This document shows positions 14,014-23,194 of a stretch of 26,096 nt of DNA, in pieces. The DNA is taken from positions 1-26,096 of the forward strand of contig JAXJVS010000026.1 of assembly GCA_036308445.1 (NCBI GenBank), in the 5' to 3' direction. The stretch is from MGBC113645 sp036308445 (GTDB taxonomy: Bacteria > Bacillota_I > Bacilli_A > Erysipelotrichales > Coprobacillaceae). How positions within the stretch are numbered: position 1 is the first letter of the stretch; each line of letters opens with the position of its first letter. Below the pieces are notes generated by a model that did no database searches, had not been told where the DNA came from, and saw only the letters and a list, made by a program, of their open reading frames with translations. The position numbers and the translations under genes were made by a program.

Positions 14014-16647
14014 TTATTCACCTAATTTTTCTTTAACTACAGCTTGAGCAGCAGCTAAACGAGCTAAAGGTACACGGAATGGAGAACATGAAACATAGTT
14101 TAATCCTAATCTATGGCAGAATTCTACAGAAGTAGCTTCTCCACCATGTTCACCACAGATACCTAATTTGATGTCAGGACGAGTTGCTTTACCTTTTTCA
14201 GCAGCAATCTTCATTAATTGTCCAACACCTTCTTGGTCAACTTTTGCGAATGGATCAGATTCAAAGATTTGTTTGCTATAATATTCATCTAAGAATTTGG
14301 CAGCATCATCACGGCTAAATCCATAAGTCATTTGAGTTAAGTCATTAGTACCGAATGAGAAGAATTCAGCTTCTCCAGCAATCTTATCAGCTGTTAATGC
14401 AGCTCTTGGGATTTCAATCATTGTACCAACTTTATATTCTAATTCTACACCAGCTTCAGCGATAACTTCATCAGCAGTTGTAGTTACGACTTTCTTAACA
14501 TATTGTAATTCTTTAATATCCCCTACTAAAGGAATCATGATTTCAGGTACTACAGACATACCTTCTTTGTTTACAGCGATTGCAGCTTCAATAACAGCTC
14601 TAGTTTGCATTTCTGCAATTTCTGGATAAGTTACTGCTAAACGGCATCCTCTGTGTCCCATCATTGGGTTGAACTCTTTTAATGATTCTACTCTACCTTT
14701 TAATGCTTCGAAAGTAATTCCTAAGCTTTCAGCTAATGGCTTAATTTCTTCATCAGTATGAGGTAAGAATTCATGTAAAGGTGGATCTAAGAAACGAATA
14801 GTTACTCCATAACCTTCCATTGCTTTAAATAATTCTTTAAAGTCACTTCTTTGATATGGTAAGATTTTTTCTAATGCTTCTCTTCTTGTTTCTTCATCAG
14901 CAGCAGTAATCATTCTTCTAAAGTTGAAGATTCTTTCTTCTTCAAAGAACATATGTTCTGTTCTACATAAACCGATACCTTCTGCACCAAATTTACGAGC
15001 TTGTAATGCATCTCTAGGAGTATCAGCATTAGTTCTTACTTTTAATGTACGAACTTCATCAGCCCATCCCATGAATGTACCGAAATCTCCACCGATTTCA
15101 GGATCAACAGTTTTAATTTGTTCACCATAAACATTACCAGTGCTTCCGTCTAATGACATCCAATCACCTTCATGATATTGTCTTCCATCAGGTGTAGTTA
15201 AAATTTTCTTTTCTTCATCAATTCTTAATGAACCACATCCACAAACACAGCAAGTACCCATACCACGAGCAACTACTGCTGCATGTGATGTCATACCACC
15301 ACGAATAGTTAAGATACCATGAGCAATGTTCATACCTTCAATATCTTCTGGAGAAGTTTCAAGACGAACTAATAAGATATCTTTAACACCATTTTTTCTT
15401 GCTTCGATTACATCTTCAGCAGTGAAATAGATTCTACCAGTAGCAGCACCAGGAGATGCAGCTAAACCTGTAGCAACTACGTTACCAGCTTTTAATGCTT
15501 CAGCATCAAAGTTAGGGTGTAATAATTGATCTAATTGTTTTGGTTCAACTTTTAATAAAGCTTCTTCTTTAGTAATCATTCCTTCGTTTACTAAATCAAC
15601 AGCAATTTTTAAAGCAGCTTGAGCTGTTCTCTTACCATTACGAGTTTGTAACATGAATAATTTACCATCTTCGATAGTGAATTCCATATCTTGCATATCT
15701 CTATAATGTTCTTCTAAGATTGCATTGATTTTTACGAATTGATCATAGCATTCTGGCATAACTTCTTTTAATGTAGAAATTGGTTGAGGTGTACGAATAC
15801 CAGCAACAACATCTTCACCTTGAGCGTTCATTAAGTATTCACCATATAATTTCTTTTCACCAGTTGCAGGGTTTCTTGTAAAAGCAACACCAGTACCAGA
15901 AGTATCTCCACGGTTACCATAAACCATTTCTTGAACGTTTACAGCAGTTCCCCAGCTACCTGGGATATCATTTAATCTTCTATATGTAATAGCACGATCA
16001 TTATTCCAGCTTCTAAATACAGCTTTAATAGCTTCCATCATTTGCACTTTTGGATCTTGTGGGAAATCTTCACCTGAATGATTTTTGTACTCAGCTTTAT
16101 AGATTTCTACTACTTCCATTAAGTCTTCAGCAGTTAATTCAGTATCGAATTCAACACCTTTTTCTTCTTTAATAACATCAAATTTTCTTTCAAAAGAAGA
16201 TTTTGGGAATCCCATAACTACGTCTGCAAACATTTGGATAAAACGACGATAGCTGTCATATACGAAACGAGGATTATTAGTAGCTTCAGCAAATCCTTTA
16301 GCAACTTCATCATTTAATCCTAAGTTAAGTACAGTATCCATCATACCAGGCATAGATGCTCTAGCACCACTACGAACTGATACTAATAAAGGATTAACAG
16401 AGTCCCCCATCTTTTTACCTGTAATCTTTTCTAATTCTTCTAATTTTTGATAAATTTCTTCTTGAATACCTTCAGAAATTTTTTTTCCGTCTTCATAATA
16501 TTTAGTACAAGCTTCAGTTGTAACTGTAAAACCTTGAGGTACTGGTAAACCAATTCCAGTCATTTCTGCTAAGTTAGCACCTTTACCACCAAGTAAGTTA
16601 CGCATATCTTTGTTTCCTTCACTAAACAAATAGACATATTTTTCCAT
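14014..16647 (-). CDS. ppdK: Pyruvate, phosphate dikinase
   Basis: 877 residues, the size of the Clostridium symbiosum enzyme. It interconverts pyruvate + ATP + Pi and PEP + AMP + PPi; in anaerobes it often works in the glycolytic direction. N-terminal ATP-grasp domain (GGKGANLAEM near 20-29, VSVRSGARASMPGMMDTVLN near 89), middle swivelling domain with phospho-His H455 in GGMTSHAAVVAR (T453 is the usual regulatory Thr position), and a C-terminal PEP/pyruvate barrel with TEHMFF, GTNDLTQMT and LGICGEHGG containing the catalytic Cys. RBS AAAAGGAGGA. It is monocistronic, between its own promoter and terminator. Codons here are more regular than in neighbours, as expected for a highly expressed gene. 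No PPDK regulatory protein is in the window. Confidence 0.98.
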   Translation of the reverse strand: MEKYVYLFSEGNKDMRNLLGGKGANLAEMTGIGLPVPQGFTVTTEACTKYYEDGKKISEGIQEEIYQKLEELEKITGKKMGDSVNPLLVSVRSGARASMPGMMDTVLNLGLNDEVAKGFAEATNNPRFVYDSYRRFIQMFADVVMGFPKSSFERKFDVIKEEKGVEFDTELTAEDLMEVVEIYKAEYKNHSGEDFPQDPKVQMMEAIKAVFRSWNNDRAITYRRLNDIPGSWGTAVNVQEMVYGNRGDTSGTGVAFTRNPATGEKKLYGEYLMNAQGEDVVAGIRTPQPISTLKEVMPECYDQFVKINAILEEHYRDMQDMEFTIEDGKLFMLQTRNGKRTAQAALKIAVDLVNEGMITKEEALLKVEPKQLDQLLHPNFDAEALKAGNVVATGLAASPGAATGRIYFTAEDVIEARKNGVKDILLVRLETSPEDIEGMNIAHGILTIRGGMTSHAAVVARGMGTCCVCGCGSLRIDEEKKILTTPDGRQYHEGDWMSLDGSTGNVYGEQIKTVDPEIGGDFGTFMGWADEVRTLKVRTNADTPRDALQARKFGAEGIGLCRTEHMFFEEERIFNFRRMITAADEETRREALEKILPYQRSDFKELFKAMEGYGVTIRFLDPPLHEFLPHTDEEIKPLAESLGITFEALKGRVESLKEFNPMMGHRGCRLAVTYPEIAEMQTRAVIEAAIAVNKEGMSVVPEIMIPLVGDIKELQYVKKVVTTTADEVIAEAGVELEYKVGTMIEIPRAALTADKIAGEAEFFSFGTNDLTQMTYGFSRDDAAKFLDEYYSKQIFESDPFAKVDQEGVGQLMKIAAEKGKATRPDIKLGICGEHGGEATSVEFCHRLGLNYVSCSPFRVPLARLAAAQAVVKEKLGE

Positions 16648-16677
16648 TGGTTATATTCCTCCTTTTTTACTTAAATT

Positions 16678-16707
16678 ATTATACACTATGATAGCACTTT
16701 CAATCAA
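16678..16707 (-). promoter_or_regulatory. ppdK promoter
   Basis: TTGATT (16707 to 16702), 18-base spacer, TATAAT (16683 to 16678), 30 bases before the ppdK start. Confidence 0.65.
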
Positions 16708-16777
16708 GCCTTTTTTTCCTATTTTCTGCCAATTACTCTTACCTAAAAAAAAGTACTGATAAAATCAATGGTTTTTA

Positions 16778-16807
16778 CAAAAATAGAAATGTAAAAAATT
16801 ACATTTC
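16778..16807 (-). terminator. folC terminator
   Basis: Nine-base arms GAAATGTAA/TTACATTTC (16786-16794, 16799-16807), loop of 4, followed on the minus strand by TATTTTTG. The 5' arm lies in the last codons of folC. Confidence 0.8.
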
Positions 16808-18055
16808 TAAATTTTCTTTAAGAAAACTTCGGACTTGTGAAATAAAATATAAAGAACCTGTAATAAATAAAGTTCCATCATGATTTAATGCCTTACAAAC
16901 AGCATTTTTCCAATTTTCTTCAACCTTGACTGGAAAATTTTCTGCTAAAATTCTTGCTCTTTGAGCACGATAATGTTCGAATTCACAAATTGTTATATCA
17001 TCCGTTAATTCCAATAATCTCTCAATCATTGCATGAGTATCTTTATCCCTCAAGGCACTAAAAATAATTTTTATATTTGTGTATTTCATAGCCGATTGAC
17101 AAAACGCCTCTATCCCTTCTTTATTATGAGCTCCATCAATAATTATCAGTGGATTTTCTCTCATAACTTCAAAGCGACCTTTCCACTTTGCTAGCTTTAA
17201 ACCTTTTAATATAACTTCATTATTAAGATCAGCTAACTGATTATCTTTTAAATAAAATAAAACCTCTAAAGCCAAAGCTGCATTCTTACATTGATATCTA
17301 GCGCTTGTAGATAACTCAACACATAAACCATCATATTCAAATGATACTGTCATATCATTTTCTTTAATATTCTTTACTTCTTTCACTTTCAATAATACAG
17401 CATTTTTATTTCTACACACTTCTTCAAAAACTTCTAGACATTCTTCTTTATCTTCACCAACAATATAAGGTATATTTTCTTTAACAATACCCGCTTTTGT
17501 TTTGGCAATTTTTTCATAAGTATCTCCTAGATAATCTACATGATCTAAACCAATATTAGTATTTACACTCACTAACGGTGATATAATATTAGTTGCATCT
17601 AATTCTCCACCAAGACCAACTTCAAATATTGCATAATCTACCTGATTATCTAAAAAATACATAACAGCAATAAAAACTTCAATTTCAAACATAGAAAGCT
17701 CATATTCCAAGCAAATATCCATAAATTGATTAGCATATTTAACTATAATTTCATCACTGATAGGAATATCATTAATTCTCATAACATCCAATCTTGATTC
17801 TAATGCAGGAGAAGTAAAGGTTGCAACTTTATATCCTGCACTTTGTAATACTTCTCTTATATAGTTTGTAGTAGAACCTTTTCCGTTAGTTCCACCAATA
17901 TGTATTGTTTTTAATTTGTTTTGAGGATTATGAAAATGATTCATAAATCTTTTAAAATGATCCAAAGCATATACTCTTTGCTTTTGTGAAAGAATAAAAT
18001 CATATACTTCATCATACGAATAAAATTGATACTTTCCATTTCCATTACATTCCAA
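16799..18055 (-). CDS. folC: Folylpolyglutamate synthase / dihydrofolate synthase
   Basis: Mur-ligase-fold enzyme that adds glutamate to (dihydro)folates, 418 residues. ATP loop HIGGTNGKGST (52-62), FTSPALESR, FEVGLGGELDATNI, NIGLDHVDYLGDTYEKIAKTKAGI with the Lys expected to be carbamoylated, and IIIDGAHNKEGI near residue 310. Start is TTG at 18055 with AGGAA upstream; a nearby ATG is out of frame and hits a stop at once. The gene follows darA but a terminator lies between them, so it is probably transcribed separately or by readthrough. Whether it has both activities cannot be told from sequence alone. Confidence 0.92.
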   Translation of the reverse strand: MECNGNGKYQFYSYDEVYDFILSQKQRVYALDHFKRFMNHFHNPQNKLKTIHIGGTNGKGSTTNYIREVLQSAGYKVATFTSPALESRLDVMRINDIPISDEIIVKYANQFMDICLEYELSMFEIEVFIAVMYFLDNQVDYAIFEVGLGGELDATNIISPLVSVNTNIGLDHVDYLGDTYEKIAKTKAGIVKENIPYIVGEDKEECLEVFEEVCRNKNAVLLKVKEVKNIKENDMTVSFEYDGLCVELSTSARYQCKNAALALEVLFYLKDNQLADLNNEVILKGLKLAKWKGRFEVMRENPLIIIDGAHNKEGIEAFCQSAMKYTNIKIIFSALRDKDTHAMIERLLELTDDITICEFEHYRAQRARILAENFPVKVEENWKNAVCKALNHDGTLFITGSLYFISQVRSFLKENLEM

Positions 18056-18085
18056 TATACATTCCTACTTTCCTTTAAACATCAA

Positions 18086-18128
18086 GAAAAAAGGAAGTTG
18101 ACATCTTATAAGTAAGATCAACCCCTTT
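18086..18128 (-). terminator. Terminator after darA
   Basis: Long imperfect hairpin (arms about 18091-18107 and 18111-18127) with a T6 tail on the minus strand, 8 bases after the darA stop and before folC. Confidence 0.75.
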
Positions 18129-18135
18129 TTATCAA

Positions 18136-18462
18136 TTAAATCTTTTCAAATCTATCTACATTAACAACAAAAACTGTTGCCCCACCAACTAATACATCGA
18201 CCATAATAGGAGTAAAAAATTCTCCCATTTCAGTTGGAGGTACAGTAGGTTGTTTAATAACACGTTTTCTTGCATGAGCTCTAATAATATCAATAGCTCC
18301 ATCTACTTTTTCATCATTAGTTCCTACAAAAAAAGTAGTATTTCCTTTTTTTAAGAAACCTCCTGTTGTTGATAGTTTAGTTACAAAATACCCACCTTCT
18401 GTTAAAGCTTCTTGCACTTCTGAACTATCATCACTATTTACGATTGCTATAATAAGTTTCAT
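18136..18462 (-). CDS. darA: Cyclic-di-AMP receptor (PII-like, DarA/PstA)
   Basis: 108 residues, close to Bacillus DarA (109). PII-like fold: MKLIIAIVNSDD at the N-terminus, STTGGFLKKGNTTFFVG (31-47) with the T-loop side residues, and GGATVFVVNVDRFEKI at the end. Family members form trimers that bind one c-di-AMP per interface; downstream targets are unclear. Start chosen at 18462 because AAAGGAGGG lies 8 bases before it; the frame is open 13 codons further up but without a site. In many Bacillota it lies near tmk/holB; here it lies between dgt and folC. Confidence 0.93.
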   Translation of the reverse strand: MKLIIAIVNSDDSSEVQEALTEGGYFVTKLSTTGGFLKKGNTTFFVGTNDEKVDGAIDIIRAHARKRVIKQPTVPPTEMGEFFTPIMVDVLVGGATVFVVNVDRFEKI

Positions 18463-18521
18463 ACCAATTCCCTCCTTTAACAGTATATTATCACTTTTCA
18501 AAAAAAATTACATCTATTTTT

Positions 18522-19706
18522 TTAGGATTCAATCATTTCATCATATTGAACCGGTAAAAAACGATTCATATAAGTTTTTAATACATAACTATCTGTCATT
18601 GATGATAAATAATCACTAACAATAAGTTCAGGTTCACTCATCTTATATTCATCATTCATTTTAGCAACATGCTTATCAATACCTGTATTATCACTCTTAT
18701 CATCTAACAAATCATCATAAAAAGTATCATATAATTCCATAACCATTCTCGTTAATTTTTCATTTTCTCTTATAATAGCGGGATGATGATGTATCTTTCT
18801 AGAAATAAAATCAAATAAAACTGATAAAGCATCAAAAATCTCTCTAGAAAATTCTAAATATGGCTTATTATAACTATGGATAACAAGATCACCTATCAAT
18901 CTATTAATCATTGATTTATTATCACATCCTAAAGTTTTTACAACCTCATCAGGCAAATCTTCCTTCTTAATAATTCCTACTTTAATAGCATCTTCTATAT
19001 CTTTCCCTACATAAGAAATAACATCACTAATTCTAACTACACATCCTTCTAATGTCATTGGGATTATTTTCTTGCTATAACCTTCTTCATGCCAACATTT
19101 ATAATATTCCTGCCAAAATTGTTCTTCTGTCTTCTTGTAATCCGGTTTATATTTCTGTGATATTATTTCTCCATTATGACATAAAATACCATCCAAAACC
19201 TGAAGTGAAACATTATATCCAACACCATTTCTTTCAACAAAAAGAATATTTCTAACACTATTTGCATTATGAGCAAAATATCCATAATTATATTTTTTTA
19301 AACATTCATTAATCGCTCTTTCACCAACATGACCATACGGCGCATGACCTAAATCATGACCTAAAGCAATCGCTTCGATTAAATCCAAATTCAAATTTAA
19401 ACCTCTTCCTATCTGTCTAGCAATTCTAGATACCCATTGGACATGTAACGAACGTTTGGTTATATGAATATTACTAAAAAACGATAGAGCTTGTGTTTTA
19501 TCAATATATCTTGAATAACTTTTAGAATACAGTACCCTATCAATATCTTCTTCAAAAGGCCATCTAATATCAAATTCCTCATCTTTATTAGCTGACTTTT
19601 TCACCTTCATACATTGACTATTTTTAGTTGCATATGGTGATAGTCTCTCATCATAAAGAGAAGTTGCTATAATAGATGAATGAATAATTTTATCTTCTTT
19701 TTTCAT
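18522..19706 (-). CDS. dgt: dGTPase-like dNTP triphosphohydrolase (HD domain)
   Basis: 394 residues from ATG at 19706. HD-domain metal site: H88 in SLHVQWVSRIARQIGR, H117-D118 in ALGHDLGHAPYGHVGE, and the later Asp in VVRISDVISYVGKDIED. These are the dGTPase-type motifs, so it should release triphosphate from a deoxynucleoside triphosphate; the preferred dNTP is unknown. Start: the frame is open for another 62 codons, into mutY on the other strand, but the extension (Cys/Phe rich) looks non-coding, and AAAAGGA precedes the ATG used here. It is divergent from mutY with 58 bases between. Confidence 0.88.
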   Translation of the reverse strand: MKKEDKIIHSSIIATSLYDERLSPYATKNSQCMKVKKSANKDEEFDIRWPFEEDIDRVLYSKSYSRYIDKTQALSFFSNIHITKRSLHVQWVSRIARQIGRGLNLNLDLIEAIALGHDLGHAPYGHVGERAINECLKKYNYGYFAHNANSVRNILFVERNGVGYNVSLQVLDGILCHNGEIISQKYKPDYKKTEEQFWQEYYKCWHEEGYSKKIIPMTLEGCVVRISDVISYVGKDIEDAIKVGIIKKEDLPDEVVKTLGCDNKSMINRLIGDLVIHSYNKPYLEFSREIFDALSVLFDFISRKIHHHPAIIRENEKLTRMVMELYDTFYDDLLDDKSDNTGIDKHVAKMNDEYKMSEPELIVSDYLSSMTDSYVLKTYMNRFLPVQYDEMIES

Positions 19707-19764
19707 GTAATCATATCCTTTTCTTTTTTTATTTAAGTATAGTATAATACATTCTGGTGATGAT

Positions 19765-20778
19765 ATGCAAAAAGAATTAATATATTGGTATAACCAAAAC
19801 AAAAGAAACCTTCCTTGGCGTAAGACAAATAATCCATATAACATCTGGATTAGTGAAATCATGTTACAACAAACGACAGTAGAAGCAGTCATTCCATATT
19901 ATCTTAGATTCATGAAAAGATTCCCTACAATTAAAGAACTAGCTAAAGCCAATGAAGAAGAAGTTTATAAATACTGGGAAGGATTAGGATACTATCGTAG
20001 AGCTAAACATATATTAGAGACTGCCCAAATATTACATAAACAATATCACGATCAATTTCCAGATGATTACCAGACTATTTTAAGTTTAAAAGGAATAGGT
20101 CCTTATACTGCAGGCGCTATATCTTCAATAGCTTTCAGTAAAGAAATAGCCGCTATCGATGGTAATGTTCTACGTATCATTTCTAGAACACATCTCATTA
20201 GTGACAATATCGCTTTAACTACAACTCAAAAAAATATAACAGAAATTGTAAATAAATTAATTCAAGGTTATAATCCTTCTTCATTTAATCAAGGATTAAT
20301 GGATTTAGGAGCAACTATATGTCGGCCTAAGAATCCTAAATGTGAAATATGCCCAATAAATCATGATTGTAAAGCTTATTTGAATAATCAACAAAATGTT
20401 TTACCTATTAATATCAAAAAAATCAAACACCAAGAGATTCATTTCATAACTGGCATAATTACACACAAAAATCATTATATGTTTATAAAAAACAAAAAAG
20501 GATTATTAGAAAATTTATATGGGCTTATTCAATATGAATGTCAAAATCCTTATGATTTTATACAACTTTTTAAAAATGAATATCATATTGATCTAGAAGT
20601 TGTTTCGTATATTAAAGATATTAAACATATCTTCACTCATCGTACATGGATCATGCATACATATCATTTTATTCTAAAAGAACCAAATGGTTATTTATAC
20701 AATCAAAAAGAGATGGAAAAAATCCCCATCTCTACAGCACATCAAAAAGTACTAACTGCTTATTTTAAAGAGAACTAG
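19765..20778 (+). CDS. mutY: A/G-specific adenine glycosylase
   Basis: Base-excision repair enzyme that removes A opposite 8-oxoG, 337 residues. N-terminal glycosylase domain with E31 in SEIMLQQTTVEAV, helix-hairpin-helix LKGIGPYTAGAISS (108-121), catalytic D132 in AAIDGNVLRI, and the 4Fe-4S cluster C186-x6-C193-x2-C196-x5-C202. The C-terminal part (about 215-337) is the NUDIX-like 8-oxoG recognition domain, ending with the FTHRTW motif region. The only rightward gene in the last 15 kb. A TATAAT at 19743-19748 gives a very short leader; ribosome binding site GGTGAT is weak. The 3' end overlaps phoH by 14 bases on the opposite strand. Confidence 0.95.
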   Translation: MQKELIYWYNQNKRNLPWRKTNNPYNIWISEIMLQQTTVEAVIPYYLRFMKRFPTIKELAKANEEEVYKYWEGLGYYRRAKHILETAQILHKQYHDQFPDDYQTILSLKGIGPYTAGAISSIAFSKEIAAIDGNVLRIISRTHLISDNIALTTTQKNITEIVNKLIQGYNPSSFNQGLMDLGATICRPKNPKCEICPINHDCKAYLNNQQNVLPINIKKIKHQEIHFITGIITHKNHYMFIKNKKGLLENLYGLIQYECQNPYDFIQLFKNEYHIDLEVVSYIKDIKHIFTHRTWIMHTYHFILKEPNGYLYNQKEMEKIPISTAHQKVLTAYFKEN

Positions 20779-21736
20779 CTTCTCTTTTTTCATTTTCCTC
20801 ATATCTTTCAATAATTCTTTGAACTACTGGATGACGTACAACATCCAATGCAGACATATACACAAATCTAACTCCTTTTACTCCTTTTAAAATTGTCATT
20901 GCACGTTTCAAACCACTAATACAACCTCTAGGTAAATCAATTTGAGTCACATCACCGGTAATGATCATTTTAGAAGACATTCCTAAACGAGTCAAAAACA
21001 TTTTCATCTGAGCATCTGTAGTATTTTGAGCCTCATCTAAAATAACATAAGCATCTTCTAATGTACGACCACGCATATAGGCTAAAGGAGCTATCTCAAT
21101 AATCCCTTTTTCGATTAGTCTTTCCGTCTGTTCTACCCCTAACATATCATATAAAGCATCATATAATGGTCTTAAATAAGGATCTACCTTTTCTTTCAAA
21201 TCCCCAGGTAAAAAGCCTAAATTTTCACCAGCTTCTACTGCAGGTCTTGTTAATACAATTTTTTTGACTTCATTATTTTTTAATGCAGCTACTGCAAAAA
21301 CAACCGCCAGATAGGTTTTTCCAGTACCAGCTGGTCCAATCCCAAAAACAACATCATTTTTTGATAAAGCCTGATAATATTCCTTTTGTCCTAAAGTTTT
21401 AGGATAAATAACTTTACCATGAATAGTTCTTGCAATCTTTATTGAATACAAATCATCCATCTGATCCAAATTATGATTTTCTATTAATTTCAAAGCATAC
21501 AAAACATCTCTTCTAGAAATAGTCTTTCCCTTTACAACTAATTTTAGTAAAGCTTGAACAACTTCCTTTATTGCTTCAATCTTTTCCTGACCATCATTAA
21601 AAACAAGTTCATCACTTCTAAAAATAATCTCAGTTGAAAAAGCATCTTCTAATATCCCTAGATTTTCTTCATGATTTCCAACAAAATTTCTTATTTCATC
21701 AATAGAATAACTATCAAGTTTTATAACTTCTTTCAT
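20765..21736 (-). CDS. phoH: PhoH family ATPase
   Basis: 323 residues. N-terminal KH-like extension, then the PhoH NTPase with Walker A GPAGTGKTYLAV (134-145), TRPAVEAGENLGFLPGD, YMRGRTLEDAYVILDEAQNTT (Walker B) and IITGDVTQIDLP. The family is thought to act on RNA, with ybeY/yqfG next to it in many Bacillota. Here the gene is last in a yqfC-yqfD-phoH run, starting directly after the yqfD stop. No ybeY follows; mutY runs head-on into it. RBS AAAGGAGAA lies inside the yqfD end. Confidence 0.94.
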   Translation of the reverse strand: MKEVIKLDSYSIDEIRNFVGNHEENLGILEDAFSTEIIFRSDELVFNDGQEKIEAIKEVVQALLKLVVKGKTISRRDVLYALKLIENHNLDQMDDLYSIKIARTIHGKVIYPKTLGQKEYYQALSKNDVVFGIGPAGTGKTYLAVVFAVAALKNNEVKKIVLTRPAVEAGENLGFLPGDLKEKVDPYLRPLYDALYDMLGVEQTERLIEKGIIEIAPLAYMRGRTLEDAYVILDEAQNTTDAQMKMFLTRLGMSSKMIITGDVTQIDLPRGCISGLKRAMTILKGVKGVRFVYMSALDVVRHPVVQRIIERYEENEKREASSL

Positions 21737-22657
21737 TCAATTCTCCTTTTTCACAGCAATATCTTCTAATAAAGTATAATGCATCTTTAAAATTATTTTA
21801 CTACGAGTCCTTTCTATTTGCAAAACATTTTCCTTACTAATCTTTGCATCAGTAGGTATTTGACTTCTAATCAACAGCAACAGATGATAAAAAGCCGATG
21901 ATTGATCCTGATCTGTGTTATTAATGCTAGCTTCATATTGATTAAAAGTATATGCATATACATGTCCTTTTACAGGAATGATTTTTACTGTATCATCAGT
22001 AGCAACTAGACTATTTTCTACTAATAAATCACCTTTCTTTACATAATCCAGTCTTTTTACAACAACATTACCACTGTCAATATCGAATGATTCAATCATC
22101 CCATCTTTTGCAGCATAAATATTTTTGAAATCATTTTCTTCCAGGGTGTCTTGTTGTTTTTTTGTATACTCTACAAAGAATACACTTCCTTTTTGATATA
22201 TATTCAAGTATTCCACTTTTTCTCTATATCTATCTTTCATTTTAACTAGTAAATCATTTAATTCTTCATAATCATTCAATAAATAAAACGTATTAATATT
22301 ATTCTGACTTAAATATAGAGAAATATCATTATTTAAAGTAGGTATTGTACCTTGTATATCAACAAAAAAAATCATATGAGTAAAACATAGTAAACCGATA
22401 ATAAAGCCACTAATAACCATCACCGATTGAACACCTCTCAAATAAAGAAAATACTTAAAAATCCCTACTGTTTTTATGTATTCCATAGGAATCTGACAAT
22501 CTCTCCATAAAAACGATTGTAAAGAAGCAGTATAAAAGAAATAACATTCATCTTTTTTTCTCAAGTGATAAATTCTTAATTTTTTCTGCTTAGTATATTT
22601 TAATAAAGTTAACAGTTCTTCTTCTTCAATACAATAAAGATCATACCCTAGTTTCAT
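21737..22657 (-). CDS. yqfD: Sporulation protein YqfD-like
   Basis: 306 residues. N-terminal soluble part with RIYHLRKKDECYFFYTA, one strong membrane segment around 78-100 (SVMVISGFIIGLLCFTHMIF), then an extracytoplasmic domain with repeated DGMIESFDIDSGNVVVKRLDYVKKGDLLVE, the pattern of YqfD. Bacillus YqfD belongs to the sigma-E sporulation regulon and is needed at a late stage. It overlaps yqfC by 17 bases and is followed by phoH without gap, the conserved order. Somewhat shorter than Bacillus YqfD (about 400). Confidence 0.88.
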   Translation of the reverse strand: MKLGYDLYCIEEEELLTLLKYTKQKKLRIYHLRKKDECYFFYTASLQSFLWRDCQIPMEYIKTVGIFKYFLYLRGVQSVMVISGFIIGLLCFTHMIFFVDIQGTIPTLNNDISLYLSQNNINTFYLLNDYEELNDLLVKMKDRYREKVEYLNIYQKGSVFFVEYTKKQQDTLEENDFKNIYAAKDGMIESFDIDSGNVVVKRLDYVKKGDLLVENSLVATDDTVKIIPVKGHVYAYTFNQYEASINNTDQDQSSAFYHLLLLIRSQIPTDAKISKENVLQIERTRSKIILKMHYTLLEDIAVKKEN

Positions 22658-22844
22658 GACATTCTATCACCTTTATTATTCCTTTCACCATTAATTCACT
22701 ATTATCTAAATATTCTATTTCAAAATCATTTCCTCTTATAGTTATGTCATACTCCTTCAATTCAATACACATATAAGAACAATCCATAAAACGAATAGAT
22801 AGATAATCTTTAATCATAATTTTATTATGATTATAAATAAGCAT
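22641..22844 (-). CDS. yqfC: YabP/YqfC family sporulation protein
   Basis: 67 residues, about two thirds of Bacillus YqfC. Beta-rich sequence with YDITIRGNDFEIEYLDNSELMVKGII, matching the YabP/YqfC family. ATG with GAGGTGG 4-5 bases upstream. It starts the yqfC-yqfD-phoH run and lies 54 bases after rpsU, separated by a strong terminator. The short length and context-based identification make this less certain than its neighbours. Confidence 0.78.
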   Translation of the reverse strand: MLIYNHNKIMIKDYLSIRFMDCSYMCIELKEYDITIRGNDFEIEYLDNSELMVKGIIKVIECHETRV

Positions 22845-22872
22845 GATTCCACCTCAACATACTATATGAAAG

Positions 22873-22900
22873 CAAAAAAAAAGAAGAACTAAGTTCTTCT
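22873..22900 (-). terminator. rpsU terminator
   Basis: Minus-strand stem AGAAGAAC/GTTCTTCT (22882-22889, 22893-22900) with a 3-base loop and a T9 tail. The 5' arm includes the last bases of the rpsU stop. Confidence 0.88.
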
Positions 22901-23078
22901 ATCTTTTTCCTTTATTTTTTCTAGCAGCTTCAGATTTCATTTTTCTTTTTAAACCTGGTTTAACATAGAATTCTCTTTTACGTGCTTCAGCAAGGGTTCC
23001 TGTTCTAGAAACTTGTCTTTTAAAACGACGTAATGCATCATCTAATGATTCATTTTCTCTTACTACAGTTTTTGCCAT
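22899..23078 (-). CDS. rpsU: 30S ribosomal protein S21
   Basis: 59 codons from ATG at 23078 to TAG at 22899. MAKTVVRENESLDDALRRFK is the typical S21 start, followed by TGTLAEARKREFYVKPG and a basic tail KRKMKSEAARKNKGKR. Very strong ribosome binding site AAAGGGGGGA. It lies upstream of yqfC as in many Bacillota, where it sits near the phoH/ybeY region. Candidate promoter: TATAAT at 23121 to 23116 (minus), with the small inverted repeat GAAC-GTT-GTTC just downstream. Confidence 0.97.
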   Translation of the reverse strand: MAKTVVRENESLDDALRRFKRQVSRTGTLAEARKREFYVKPGLKRKMKSEAARKNKGKR

Positions 23079-23194
23079 TTTGAACTCCCCCCTTTACTAC
23101 CTACGAACAACGTTCATTATACATAAAAAATTTCAAAAAAGCAATAGTTTTGTGAATATTCTTTTAAAACTATTTCACCACTATTTCATTTTTT

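Noticed and set aside
14924..15130. Plus-strand frame of 68 codons in ppdK
   Set aside because: Antisense to a perfectly conserved enzyme; product has no recognisable features.
19707..19892. N-terminal extension of the dGTPase-like protein
   Set aside because: Frame is open by chance; it overlaps the mutY start and promoter, is Cys/Phe rich, and the ribosome binding site is at the internal ATG.
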